Shown here piece by piece: positions 7,749 through 13,707 of a DNA stretch of 16,237 nucleotides. Below the pieces are notes generated by a model. The model was not told where the DNA came from and ran no database searches. It saw only the letters and a program-made list of their open reading frames with translations. The DNA comes from CAYJBH01 sp964369445 (lineage in GTDB: Bacteria > Bacillota > Clostridia > Oscillospirales > Ruminococcaceae). The stretch is from assembly GCA_964369445.1 (NCBI GenBank), contig CAYJFU010000047.1, forward strand, positions 1 through 16,237, written 5' to 3'. How positions within the stretch are numbered: the stretch's first letter is position 1; every line of letters starts with the position of its first letter. The position numbers and the translations under genes are program-made.

Positions 7749-7751
7749 AAA

Positions 7752-8303
7752 CTATCCTTTTAAAAATTCCCGACCTTTATAGAGGTAATCTATTCCGGAG
7801 TAAAGAGACACGGCGGCTATCATCCACATGAGGTATGGTATCGCCTCCTGCGTGGGCAGTATAACACCGAGTTGCTCGGCAAAAAGACCGATAAACCACA
7901 GTATAGTAAACACCATTTGCAGTGCCGTTTTAAGTTTGCCGCTAAAACCTGCCGCAATGACTCGTCCGTGTGTGGCGGCGGTACCGCGCAGTTGCGTGAC
8001 CGCAAAGTCGCGGAACAATATAATAATAAGCACAAGCGGTGCCGTGTATTCCATAGCAACCATATAGACAAACGCCGTCGTCGTGAGAAGCTTATCGGCA
8101 AGAGGGTCAAACGTCTTGCCAAAGTCGGTGACAAGGTTGTACTTGCGTGCGATAAAACCGTCAAGAAAATCGGTCACTGACGCTATTATATAGATGATGC
8201 ACGCATAGAGGTAGTTGTACGGCAGTTGTGACAGCTCCATGAAAAGTATCAGCACCGGCACAAGCAGTATGCGCAACGTTGTCAGCTTGTTTGGTAAATT
8301 CAA
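7752..8303 (-). CDS. pgsA: CDP-diacylglycerol--glycerol-3-phosphate 3-phosphatidyltransferase
   Basis: PgsA makes phosphatidylglycerol phosphate from CDP-diacylglycerol and glycerol-3-phosphate at the inner membrane face, the committed step to phosphatidylglycerol and cardiolipin. The 183-residue protein carries the complete CDP-alcohol phosphotransferase motif DGx2ARx8Gx3Dx3D (Asp48, Gly49, Ala52, Arg53, Gly62, Asp66, Asp70) and several hydrophobic membrane segments. The N-terminus MNLPNKLTTLRI is the usual PgsA start. The start codon is TTG at 8303, overlapping the rimO stop as TTGA, with GGAGGA seven bases upstream inside the rimO 3' end. Translation is therefore coupled to rimO. Confidence 0.97.
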   Translation of the reverse strand: MNLPNKLTTLRILLVPVLILFMELSQLPYNYLYACIIYIIASVTDFLDGFIARKYNLVTDFGKTFDPLADKLLTTTAFVYMVAMEYTAPLVLIIILFRDFAVTQLRGTAATHGRVIAAGFSGKLKTALQMVFTILWFIGLFAEQLGVILPTQEAIPYLMWMIAAVSLYSGIDYLYKGREFLKG

Positions 8304-9628
8304 TGTGTTTCCTCCATGCTTTGTATTTCGCCTACAAGGTCATAGCCCTCTGTGCCGGTAATGGTGACGTTGTATGTTTCAAACATAATTGCCTCACCGT
8401 CGCAGTAGATAACGGTGTCCACCTCCGGTGCACAGTGTGTCGGTCGCAGCATGACGCGCCCTGTTGTCTCACACACGTCCTCGGCGCACGCTTTTAGCAC
8501 CGTGCCTACCCTTGCGCGCTGTCGGCGCACAACGTTGTCGTACTGTGCCGTCATAATTCGCTTTTCGCGCTCGTGCTTCACCTTGGACGGTACACGCGGT
8601 TTCATTATCGCCGCCGCCGTGCCCTCCTCCGGTGAAAATGCAAAGCACCCCATATGTTCAAACTCGCCCTGCTTGACAAACTCCAACAGTTCGGCAAAAT
8701 CTTGCTCCGTCTCACCTGGAAAACCCACCATAACCGTCGTGCGCAGTGTCATGTCCGGCATGGCGGTCTTTAACAGTGCCATAGCCTGCCTTATAGTATT
8801 TGCATCTCCGTGGCGGTTCATTCGCTGCAATACGTTGTCGCTGATATGCTGTATCGGCATGTCGATATAGTGCACAAATGTGCGGCTTTTCGCCATGACC
8901 TCCACCAGCTGCTCTGTGATAAGTTCGGGGTAAGCGTACATGACGCGCACGGCACAAAGTCCCTCTATGCCGTCCAGTGCCGTCAAAAGCTCTGCAAGAG
9001 AGCCGTCGCCGGTATCCTTGCCAAAAGCGGTGGTGTCCTGTGCAACGAGCACAAGCTCCCGTTTGCCGTCCGCGACAAGCTCGCGCGCCTCGCTCAAAAC
9101 GTCCTCCATCGGGCGCGAGCGCTGTTTGCCCCTTATAAGCGGTATGGCGCAGTAACTGCACCTGTTGTCGCAACCGTCGGCAATCTTTATGTATGCAAAA
9201 TGCGGCGGTGACAGCATGACACGTCTGCCATGCTCCGGCATCTGCTCGATGTCTGCGTCAAAAAGACCGCTCTCGCCGTTTTGCACACGTTGTAATATGT
9301 CAACGATATCGCCGTTACGCCCCGGTGTCACCACGGCGGTAACTTCGGGGATAAGCTGAAGAATCTCATCGCGGTAACGCTCGGCAAGACAGCCGGTCAC
9401 AACGATGTTCATGTTTGGGTTTTGCTCTCTTTTTTCAGCTAAAAGCAGTATATTTTCTATCGCCTCTTGCTTTGCGCTCTCGATAAAGCCACATGTGTTG
9501 ACGATAACCGTTTCGGCATCAAAAAGATCTCCGGCAAGCGTGTAACCGCCGTCCGTCAGCCTGCCGAGCATACGCTCTAAATCCACGGTGTTTTTGCTGC
9601 ACCCAAGCGGAATGACCGCTATATTCAT
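8300..9628 (-). CDS. rimO: Ribosomal protein S12 methylthiotransferase RimO
   Basis: RimO is a radical-SAM enzyme that adds a methylthio group to the conserved aspartate of ribosomal protein S12. The 442-residue product has the N-terminal UPF0004 domain with cluster ligands Cys10, Cys46 and Cys80. The radical SAM triad CDNRCSYC follows at 153-160 (Cys153, 157, 160), and a C-terminal TRAM-like domain ends the protein. Start contexts PLGCSKN and VNTCGFIESAKQEA fit RimO better than the tRNA enzyme MiaB. The ATG at 9628 has TAGGAG upstream and begins 12 bases after the recA stop. The end overlaps pgsA by four bases. Fe-S and radical SAM chemistry is compatible with an anaerobe. Confidence 0.95.
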   Translation of the reverse strand: MNIAVIPLGCSKNTVDLERMLGRLTDGGYTLAGDLFDAETVIVNTCGFIESAKQEAIENILLLAEKREQNPNMNIVVTGCLAERYRDEILQLIPEVTAVVTPGRNGDIVDILQRVQNGESGLFDADIEQMPEHGRRVMLSPPHFAYIKIADGCDNRCSYCAIPLIRGKQRSRPMEDVLSEARELVADGKRELVLVAQDTTAFGKDTGDGSLAELLTALDGIEGLCAVRVMYAYPELITEQLVEVMAKSRTFVHYIDMPIQHISDNVLQRMNRHGDANTIRQAMALLKTAMPDMTLRTTVMVGFPGETEQDFAELLEFVKQGEFEHMGCFAFSPEEGTAAAIMKPRVPSKVKHEREKRIMTAQYDNVVRRQRARVGTVLKACAEDVCETTGRVMLRPTHCAPEVDTVIYCDGEAIMFETYNVTITGTEGYDLVGEIQSMEETH

Positions 9629-9640
9629 ACGAAACTCCTA

Positions 9641-10738
9641 TCAATCAAGCGCTATATCTATGTTGCCTTTTGATGCCTTTGTCGGCTTTTTTTCCGGCTT
9701 TGGCGGTGCGTCCTCTTCCGTCGCGGTGACAGGTTTTTTGTCGGTGGTGTCCAGCTTGTTCGTTGCGCGTTCCTTGACGAGTTTTTCCACCTCGGCGAAC
9801 ACTTCGGGATGGGTTTTAAAATAGCTCTTTGCGTTGTCACGCCCCTGACCCAGACGAAGCTCGCCATATGCAAACCACGCGCCGGATTTTTGACAGATAT
9901 CCAGCTTTACCGCCATGTCGAGGAGTTCGCCCTCTTTGGAGATACCCTCACCGAACATTATGTCAAATTCCGCCTCACGGAAAGGCGGTGACACCTTATT
10001 TTTGACGACCTTTGCCCTTGTGCGGTTGCCAATAAACTGGGTGCCGTTTTTAAGACCCTCAATGCGGCGCACGTCGATGCGCACCGAGGAGTAGTATTTA
10101 AGTGCTCGACCGCCACTAGTGACCTCGGGGTTGCCGTACACGACACCCACCTTTTCACGCAACTGGTTTATAAAGATGCAGACGGTGTTGGTTTTGCCGA
10201 CTATACCTGTAAGTTTGCGCAGTGCCTGACTCATAAGTCGTGCCTGCAAGCCGACATGCGTGTCGCCCATATCACCCTCTATTTCGGCGCGCGGTACCAT
10301 GGCGGCAACGCTGTCGATGACGATGCAGTCGATAGCACCGCTTCGCACCAGCGCCTCGGCGATTTCCAGTGCCTGTTCGCCGGTGTCCGGCTGTGAGACG
10401 AGCAGGCTGTCGATATCGACGCCGAGTTTGCGCGCGTATACGGGGTCAAGTGCGTGTTCTACGTCGATAAAAGCCGCTTCGCCGTCGCCCTTTTGCGCTT
10501 CCGCCACACAGTGCAGTGCAAGCGTCGTCTTGCCGGAACTTTCAGGTCCGTATATTTCAATGACACGACCACGCGGCAGACCGCCTATACCGAGAGCGGC
10601 ATCAAGTCCGAGCGAGCCGGTGGAGATACTGTCCACCGCCATGCCCTCATGGTCGCCGAGCTTCATGACAGAACCCTTGCCGAACTGCTTTTCTATCTGG
10701 ACAAGCGCGGTATCCAGCGCCTCTTTTTTGTTGGCCAT
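9641..10738 (-). CDS. recA: Recombinase RecA
   Basis: RecA forms ATP-dependent filaments on single-stranded DNA, drives homologous recombination and triggers LexA cleavage. The 365-residue protein has Walker A GPESSGKTT at 64-72, FINQLREKVGVVYGNP (loop region) from 189, TSGGRALKYYSSVR at 207-220, and the intact core fold. The C-terminal tail (about 332-365) is Lys/Pro-rich with only a few acids, less acidic than the well-studied RecA tails. The ATG at 10738 has GGAGGAATT upstream. It is the first gene of recA-rimO-pgsA-cysS, with a clear sigma-A promoter ahead. The more familiar clostridial order, as I recall it, places rimO and pgsA upstream of recA. Confidence 0.99.
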   Translation of the reverse strand: MANKKEALDTALVQIEKQFGKGSVMKLGDHEGMAVDSISTGSLGLDAALGIGGLPRGRVIEIYGPESSGKTTLALHCVAEAQKGDGEAAFIDVEHALDPVYARKLGVDIDSLLVSQPDTGEQALEIAEALVRSGAIDCIVIDSVAAMVPRAEIEGDMGDTHVGLQARLMSQALRKLTGIVGKTNTVCIFINQLREKVGVVYGNPEVTSGGRALKYYSSVRIDVRRIEGLKNGTQFIGNRTRAKVVKNKVSPPFREAEFDIMFGEGISKEGELLDMAVKLDICQKSGAWFAYGELRLGQGRDNAKSYFKTHPEVFAEVEKLVKERATNKLDTTDKKPVTATEEDAPPKPEKKPTKASKGNIDIALD

Positions 10739-10764
10739 TGATAATTCCTCCGGTCGTTTTAGGT

Positions 10765-10776
10765 AAACATTTATTC
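10765..10776 (-). promoter_or_regulatory. Possible degenerate SOS (LexA) box
   Basis: On the minus strand GAATAAATGTTT matches the Gram-positive GAAC-N4-GTTY pattern at seven of eight fixed positions, between the recA -10 and its ribosome binding site. One mismatch in the core makes this uncertain. Confidence 0.3.
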
Positions 10777-10783
10777 ATAGTAC

Positions 10784-10812
10784 ATTGTATCATTTTTTAA
10801 CAGTGTTTGCAA
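10784..10812 (-). promoter_or_regulatory. Sigma-A promoter of the recA-rimO-pgsA-cysS run
   Basis: On the minus strand, -35 TTGCAA (10807-10812) and -10 TACAAT (10784-10789) are separated by exactly 17 bases. A TG one base before the -10 makes it an extended -10. It lies about 45 bp upstream of the recA start. Confidence 0.8.
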
Positions 10813-10862
10813 GTTTTTTTGGAAATCGTGTAAGGGTCACAGCGTTGATTTGACTTTCTGCG

Positions 10863-10897
10863 TTTCTTATCCTCCGCCTAAGGCAGGGGATAAGAAA
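10863..10897. terminator. Strong hairpin between acpS and recA promoter
   Basis: The arms TTTCTTATCC (10863-10872) and GGATAAGAAA (10888-10897) pair perfectly over 10 bp, with an inner GCC/GGC stem and a TAA loop. It begins 23 bases after the acpS stop and upstream of the recA promoter. It may terminate or stabilise the acpS transcript, but neither strand has a U-tract after it, so it is not a classical intrinsic terminator. Confidence 0.5.
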
Positions 10898-10919
10898 TTC
10901 AGGTTACCGACCGGACAAG

Positions 10920-11270
10920 TCACAAAACAACCACTGCAAATGTATAACCGTTTTCGTGCGTTATCGACACTTTAACCCGCTTTCTGCCGACCAGTGCGCG
11001 CGCCCTGCCGGACAGTTTCACGTAAGGCGTACCGTTTGAGCGATGTAACAGCTGTACATCACTCAGCGCAAATTGTGTCATTATGCCGCATCCGAGCGCC
11101 TTGCCAAACGCCTCTTTAACGGCAAAGCAGGAGGCGGCGGCTTTGGCTGTATTTTTCACAGCAAAAATCTCCTGTTGCTCTGCTTCACCAAACACACGGC
11201 GCACAAACGCAGGGTTTTTAAGACTGCGCGTCATGCGCTCGTCCAAAACGCAATCTATACCAATTTTCAA
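10920..11270 (-). CDS. acpS: Holo-[acyl-carrier-protein] synthase
   Basis: AcpS transfers 4'-phosphopantetheine from CoA to the serine of acyl carrier protein, activating fatty acid synthesis in the cytoplasm. The 116-residue length is typical. Magnesium-site residues expected for the family are visible as Asp6 (KIGID) and Glu53 in FAVKEAFGKALG, and the C-terminal VSITHENGY matches the family's SITH motif. The segment after Asp6 (CVLDERM) departs from the common IVEIxR form. The start is TTG at 11270, with GGAGGAAAAAG directly upstream; no better ATG exists. The gene is divergent from the EndoA-type toxin gene, with a 248-bp gap containing two hairpins in its presumed leader. Confidence 0.95.
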   Translation of the reverse strand: MKIGIDCVLDERMTRSLKNPAFVRRVFGEAEQQEIFAVKNTAKAAASCFAVKEAFGKALGCGIMTQFALSDVQLLHRSNGTPYVKLSGRARALVGRKRVKVSITHENGYTFAVVVL

Positions 11271-11322
11271 ACTTTTTCCTCCGTTGGAATGTAGAGACCA
11301 TCATTGGCCGCCCATCTGTTTA

Positions 11323-11349
11323 CGACAAACTCACAAAGCTGAGCTGTCG
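11323..11349 (-). other. Hairpin in the acpS leader
   Basis: CGACA (11323-11327) pairs with TGTCG (11345-11349), and CTCA (11330-11333) with TGAG (11340-11343), around a 6-base loop. It lies about 50 bases upstream of the acpS start. The function is unknown. Confidence 0.4.
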
Positions 11350-11360
11350 CATTTGAAAAA

Positions 11361-11382
11361 CTTTTGTCAGTTTAGACAAAAG
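11361..11382. promoter_or_regulatory. Perfect 8-6-8 inverted repeat, operator or terminator-like
   Basis: CTTTTGTC (11361-11368) and GACAAAAG (11375-11382) are exact inverted repeats around AGTTTA. On the minus strand the hairpin is followed by TTTTT, so it resembles a weak intrinsic terminator or attenuator ahead of acpS. It could equally be a regulator-binding palindrome between divergent genes. The rest of the 11271-11518 gap shows no convincing promoter for the toxin gene. Confidence 0.45.
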
Positions 11383-11518
11383 ACTGATGTATTTTTAAAA
11401 GTAAGAGACAACCTTTTGCTTTTTTGCAATTTAAAAATAGAGAAAGAAATTTAACGGTTGCCTGTATAACATTTTCATAAACGGTAAAAATATAGTAAAG
11501 CACACATGTGAGGATGAT

Positions 11519-11863
11519 ATGGAAATTAAGCGTGGTGAGATATTTTACGCCGATCTAAGTCCCGTGGTAGGCTCAGAGCAGGGTGGCATACGACCGGTAC
11601 TTATAGTGCAAAACAACATGGGTAACAGGCACAGTCCCACGGTCATAGCGGCGGCGATAACAAGCCGAACAGGCAAAACATCGCTTCCGACACATATACC
11701 GATAAGCTCGGATGACAGCGGTCTTGCGCGGGATAGCGTCATATTACTCGAGCAGTTGCGCACTATTGACAAGCAGCGCTTGCGTGAGCACACCGGCACA
11801 CTGCCGGACACCGATATCGCTAAGGTGGACAGCGCGCTGGGTATCAGTTTGGGATTACAATAG
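11519..11863 (+). CDS. EndoA/MazF-family mRNA interferase toxin (PemK-like)
   Basis: This 114-residue protein closely matches the Gram-positive EndoA (NdoA/YdcE) type of MazF endoribonuclease, which cleaves single-stranded RNA at short sequence motifs. Diagnostic stretches are KRGEIFYADLSPVVGSEQGG, Arg25 in GGIRPVLIVQN, and Thr48 in AAITSR. Arg25 and Thr48 are the positions known as catalytic in Bacillus subtilis EndoA. The toxin looks intact. The ATG at 11519 has GAGGA just upstream. No antitoxin (MazE/EndoAI-like) gene lies in the 248 bp upstream, where acpS runs the other way. The next gene, spoVAE, starts 7 bases after the stop, so the two are likely co-transcribed. Confidence 0.93.
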   Translation: MEIKRGEIFYADLSPVVGSEQGGIRPVLIVQNNMGNRHSPTVIAAAITSRTGKTSLPTHIPISSDDSGLARDSVILLEQLRTIDKQRLREHTGTLPDTDIAKVDSALGISLGLQ

Positions 11864-11870
11864 GTGAAAT

Positions 11871-12233
11871 ATGTTTTCGGATATTTTAATGTCATTTTTA
11901 GTTGGTGGTGCGCTGTGTGCCGTCTGCCAGGTGTTAATTGATAAGTTTCCGCTCACACCGGCGCGACTGCTTGTCGGGTTGTTTATGATCGGCGCAACAC
12001 TGTCGGCGCTCGGGCTGTACGACCCGATACTGGAGTTTGCAAAGAGCGGACTGTCGGTACCTCTGCCCGGCTTTGGGCACGTCATGATGCAAGGTGTTAT
12101 GAAGGAAATTCGCGCCGAGGGAGCTATAGGCATACTGACCGGTGGGCTTAAATCCGCCTCTGCAGGCATAACCGTCTCGGTGGTGTGCGCTTTTGTAGCG
12201 GCACTGTTTGCACGCTCAAAACAGCCGAAATAG
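11871..12233 (+). CDS. spoVAE: Stage V sporulation protein AE (SpoVAE/SpoVAEb-like)
   Basis: This 120-residue membrane protein resembles SpoVAE (AEb), part of the SpoVA channel that moves dipicolinic acid into the developing spore and out at germination. It has about three to four hydrophobic segments. Characteristic stretches are GGALCAVCQ, LTPARLLVGLFM and the C-terminal GGLKSASAGITVSVVCAFVA. The length matches the family. The ribosome binding site AGGTG overlaps the toxin gene's stop codon region. SpoVAC and SpoVAD, the usual partners, are not in the window. No sigma-G-type promoter was recognised, so transcription may come from the toxin gene. It is good evidence that the organism forms endospores. 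Confidence 0.88.
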   Translation: MFSDILMSFLVGGALCAVCQVLIDKFPLTPARLLVGLFMIGATLSALGLYDPILEFAKSGLSVPLPGFGHVMMQGVMKEIRAEGAIGILTGGLKSASAGITVSVVCAFVAALFARSKQPK

Positions 12234-12255
12234 CCTTTTAAATTGAATGACAGTT

Positions 12256-13407
12256 TTATTTCCCCGTGTCGCCCTCGGTGGAAAACAACAGAACACGAGA
12301 GTTGCCGTCAAGTTTCAACACTTGGCGCAACTCTTTATATGTTTGCTCGCGCATGATATATCGCAAAACCCCCATACCCACAGCGCCGGACTCCCCCGAT
12401 GTGACAGGCAAATCATCACCCAGCGGTCGCGCAAGCGTTTCCATGCCGCAAAGCGTCACCTCGTCCTGCGCCGACACAAACACATCGACATGGCATCGCA
12501 ATATTTCCCATGCAATGGGGTTCGCCTCGCCGCAACACAGTCCTGCCATAATCGTTGGCATGTCACCGGTGCAGGAAAGCGCTTGTCCTGTGCCCTGCAC
12601 CGCGCTTTTGTACAGACATGCAGCGTTTTGCGCCTCCACGACGATAAATTTAGGCGGTGCGTCCGCATAAAATTGTGCCAAAAACCCCACGACCGCTGCC
12701 GCAAGACTGCCAACACCTGCTTGAACAATGACGTGTGTGGGCGGCTGCTTTAGTTGCTCGGTGCATTCATAAACCATAGTGCCGTACCCCTGCATGATGT
12801 TGGTGGGTATGTTCTCATAGCCATCCCATGCGGTGTCCTGCACCACAACACCTTTTTGTACCTGCTGAGCCTGCCGTGAAACAAGGCGCACGCAATCGTC
12901 ATAGTTGCATTGTTCGATGCTGACCTGTGCGCCATGCTTTTCTATGTTGCGCCGACGCGCCTCAACGGTGCCGGACGGCATACGCACAATAGCTTTCTGT
13001 CCCAGTGCTTGCGCCATAAATGCAACACCGCGACCGTGGTTACCGTCCGTTGCGGTGAAAAATGTTGTACCGTCATAGGCGGTGCGCGCCTTTGAGGAGG
13101 CAAGCTCGTCAAAGGTGAGGACGCCGTCTTTGCCGAGCAACTCGCCTATATAGCGCGCTATGGCATAACTTGCGCCGAGCACCTTAAATGCGTTTAGCCC
13201 AAAACGGTAGCTCTCATCCTTGATGTGAATACTGCCCACACCGATATCCGCGGCGGCACACTTAAGACTCCTAAGCGGTGTCGGCGCGTAGGAGGGCATC
13301 GAGCGGTGAAATGTGACGGCTTTCAGCACCTCCTCAGACGACATAAGTTGCAGATTGCCGTTTTTATCGCGCGGCATGGTGTTACCAACCCAACTTAAAG
13401 CAGACAT
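12256..13407 (-). CDS. dpaL: Diaminopropionate ammonia-lyase (YgeX/DpaL)
   Basis: DpaL is a PLP enzyme that converts 2,3-diaminopropionate to pyruvate and two ammonia. The 383-residue length fits the family. The PLP lysine is Lys75 in RFGLNAFKVLGASYA, and Asp121 lies in the TDGNHGRG motif. AGVGSLAAAVVGF is the phosphate-binding glycine loop, and VTSGESGAVG is near the C-terminus. I chose the ATG at 13407 because GGAGGT lies six bases upstream and MSALSWV is the expected start region. The frame stays open 225 codons further upstream, but that part is antisense to ssnA. It is divergent from ssnA-ygfK, its usual cluster partners, and converges on spoVAE with a 22-bp gap and no visible terminator. 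Confidence 0.95.
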   Translation of the reverse strand: MSALSWVGNTMPRDKNGNLQLMSSEEVLKAVTFHRSMPSYAPTPLRSLKCAAADIGVGSIHIKDESYRFGLNAFKVLGASYAIARYIGELLGKDGVLTFDELASSKARTAYDGTTFFTATDGNHGRGVAFMAQALGQKAIVRMPSGTVEARRRNIEKHGAQVSIEQCNYDDCVRLVSRQAQQVQKGVVVQDTAWDGYENIPTNIMQGYGTMVYECTEQLKQPPTHVIVQAGVGSLAAAVVGFLAQFYADAPPKFIVVEAQNAACLYKSAVQGTGQALSCTGDMPTIMAGLCCGEANPIAWEILRCHVDVFVSAQDEVTLCGMETLARPLGDDLPVTSGESGAVGMGVLRYIMREQTYKELRQVLKLDGNSRVLLFSTEGDTGK

Positions 13408-13507
13408 GTAAGACCTCCGTACTTGTTTCAAAACATCATTTCGTTGTGCATGCTGGCAATAATCCCCACAAATGCGACAACCACTGAAATATAAACATGA
13501 TAATACA

Positions 13508-13536
13508 ATGATACCACAAACAAAAATAACTTGCAA
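13508..13536 (-). promoter_or_regulatory. Sigma-A promoter of dpaL
   Basis: On the minus strand, -35 TTGCAA (13531-13536) and -10 TATCAT (13508-13513) are 17 bases apart, with a TG one base before the -10. Its -35 is the same palindromic hexamer used by the ssnA promoter. Predicted leader is about 95 bases. Confidence 0.72.
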
Positions 13537-13559
13537 TAATGTAATAAAAATGTTAAAAT
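13531..13559 (+). promoter_or_regulatory. Sigma-A promoter of ssnA-ygfK
   Basis: On the plus strand, -35 TTGCAA (13531-13536) and -10 TAAAAT (13554-13559) are 17 bases apart, with TG one base before the -10. Predicted transcription start is near 13566, giving a leader of about 140 bases. Confidence 0.75.
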
Positions 13560-13582
13560 AGACCAAAGCAACTGTCATGCTA

Positions 13583-13623
13583 TTTCGTATTTCCCACCGC
13601 TGATGGTGGCGGGAAATACGAAA
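13583..13623 (+). promoter_or_regulatory. Long stem-loop at the start of the ssnA leader
   Basis: TTTCGTATTTCCC (13583-13595) and GGGAAATACGAAA (13611-13623) are perfect 13-bp inverted arms, with an inner ACC/GGT pair and a 3-base bulge. It begins about 17 bases after the predicted start of transcription. No U-tract follows, so it is not a simple terminator. It could be an operator palindrome, a 5' stabiliser or part of a structured leader. No known riboswitch was recognised. Confidence 0.6.
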
Positions 13624-13707
13624 AAATATCTGACTGCACGTCAATCCGAAACATATCAAAATTTTGCGAAAATACAGCAGTTCAAACCATTCTATATGAG
13701 GTGCAAC

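Noticed and set aside
7749..7760. T-box leader for cysS
   Set aside because: cysS begins 3 bases after pgsA, leaving no room for a T-box.
9658..9873. Overlapping open frames antisense or shifted to recA, rimO, cysS and other genes
   Set aside because: They lie wholly within genes with clear family motifs and lack ribosome binding sites or recognisable domains, so they are shadows.
11457..11510. Sigma-A or sigma-G promoter for the toxin-spoVAE pair
   Set aside because: TATAAC and TATAGT are present but no partner -35 at proper spacing. The GTATA element has no sigma-G -10 at the right distance.
13603..13707. 35-codon N-terminal extension of ssnA
   Set aside because: It starts inside the leader hairpin without a ribosome binding site. 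The ATG at 13708 has GAGGTG upstream and gives a normal SsnA N-terminus.
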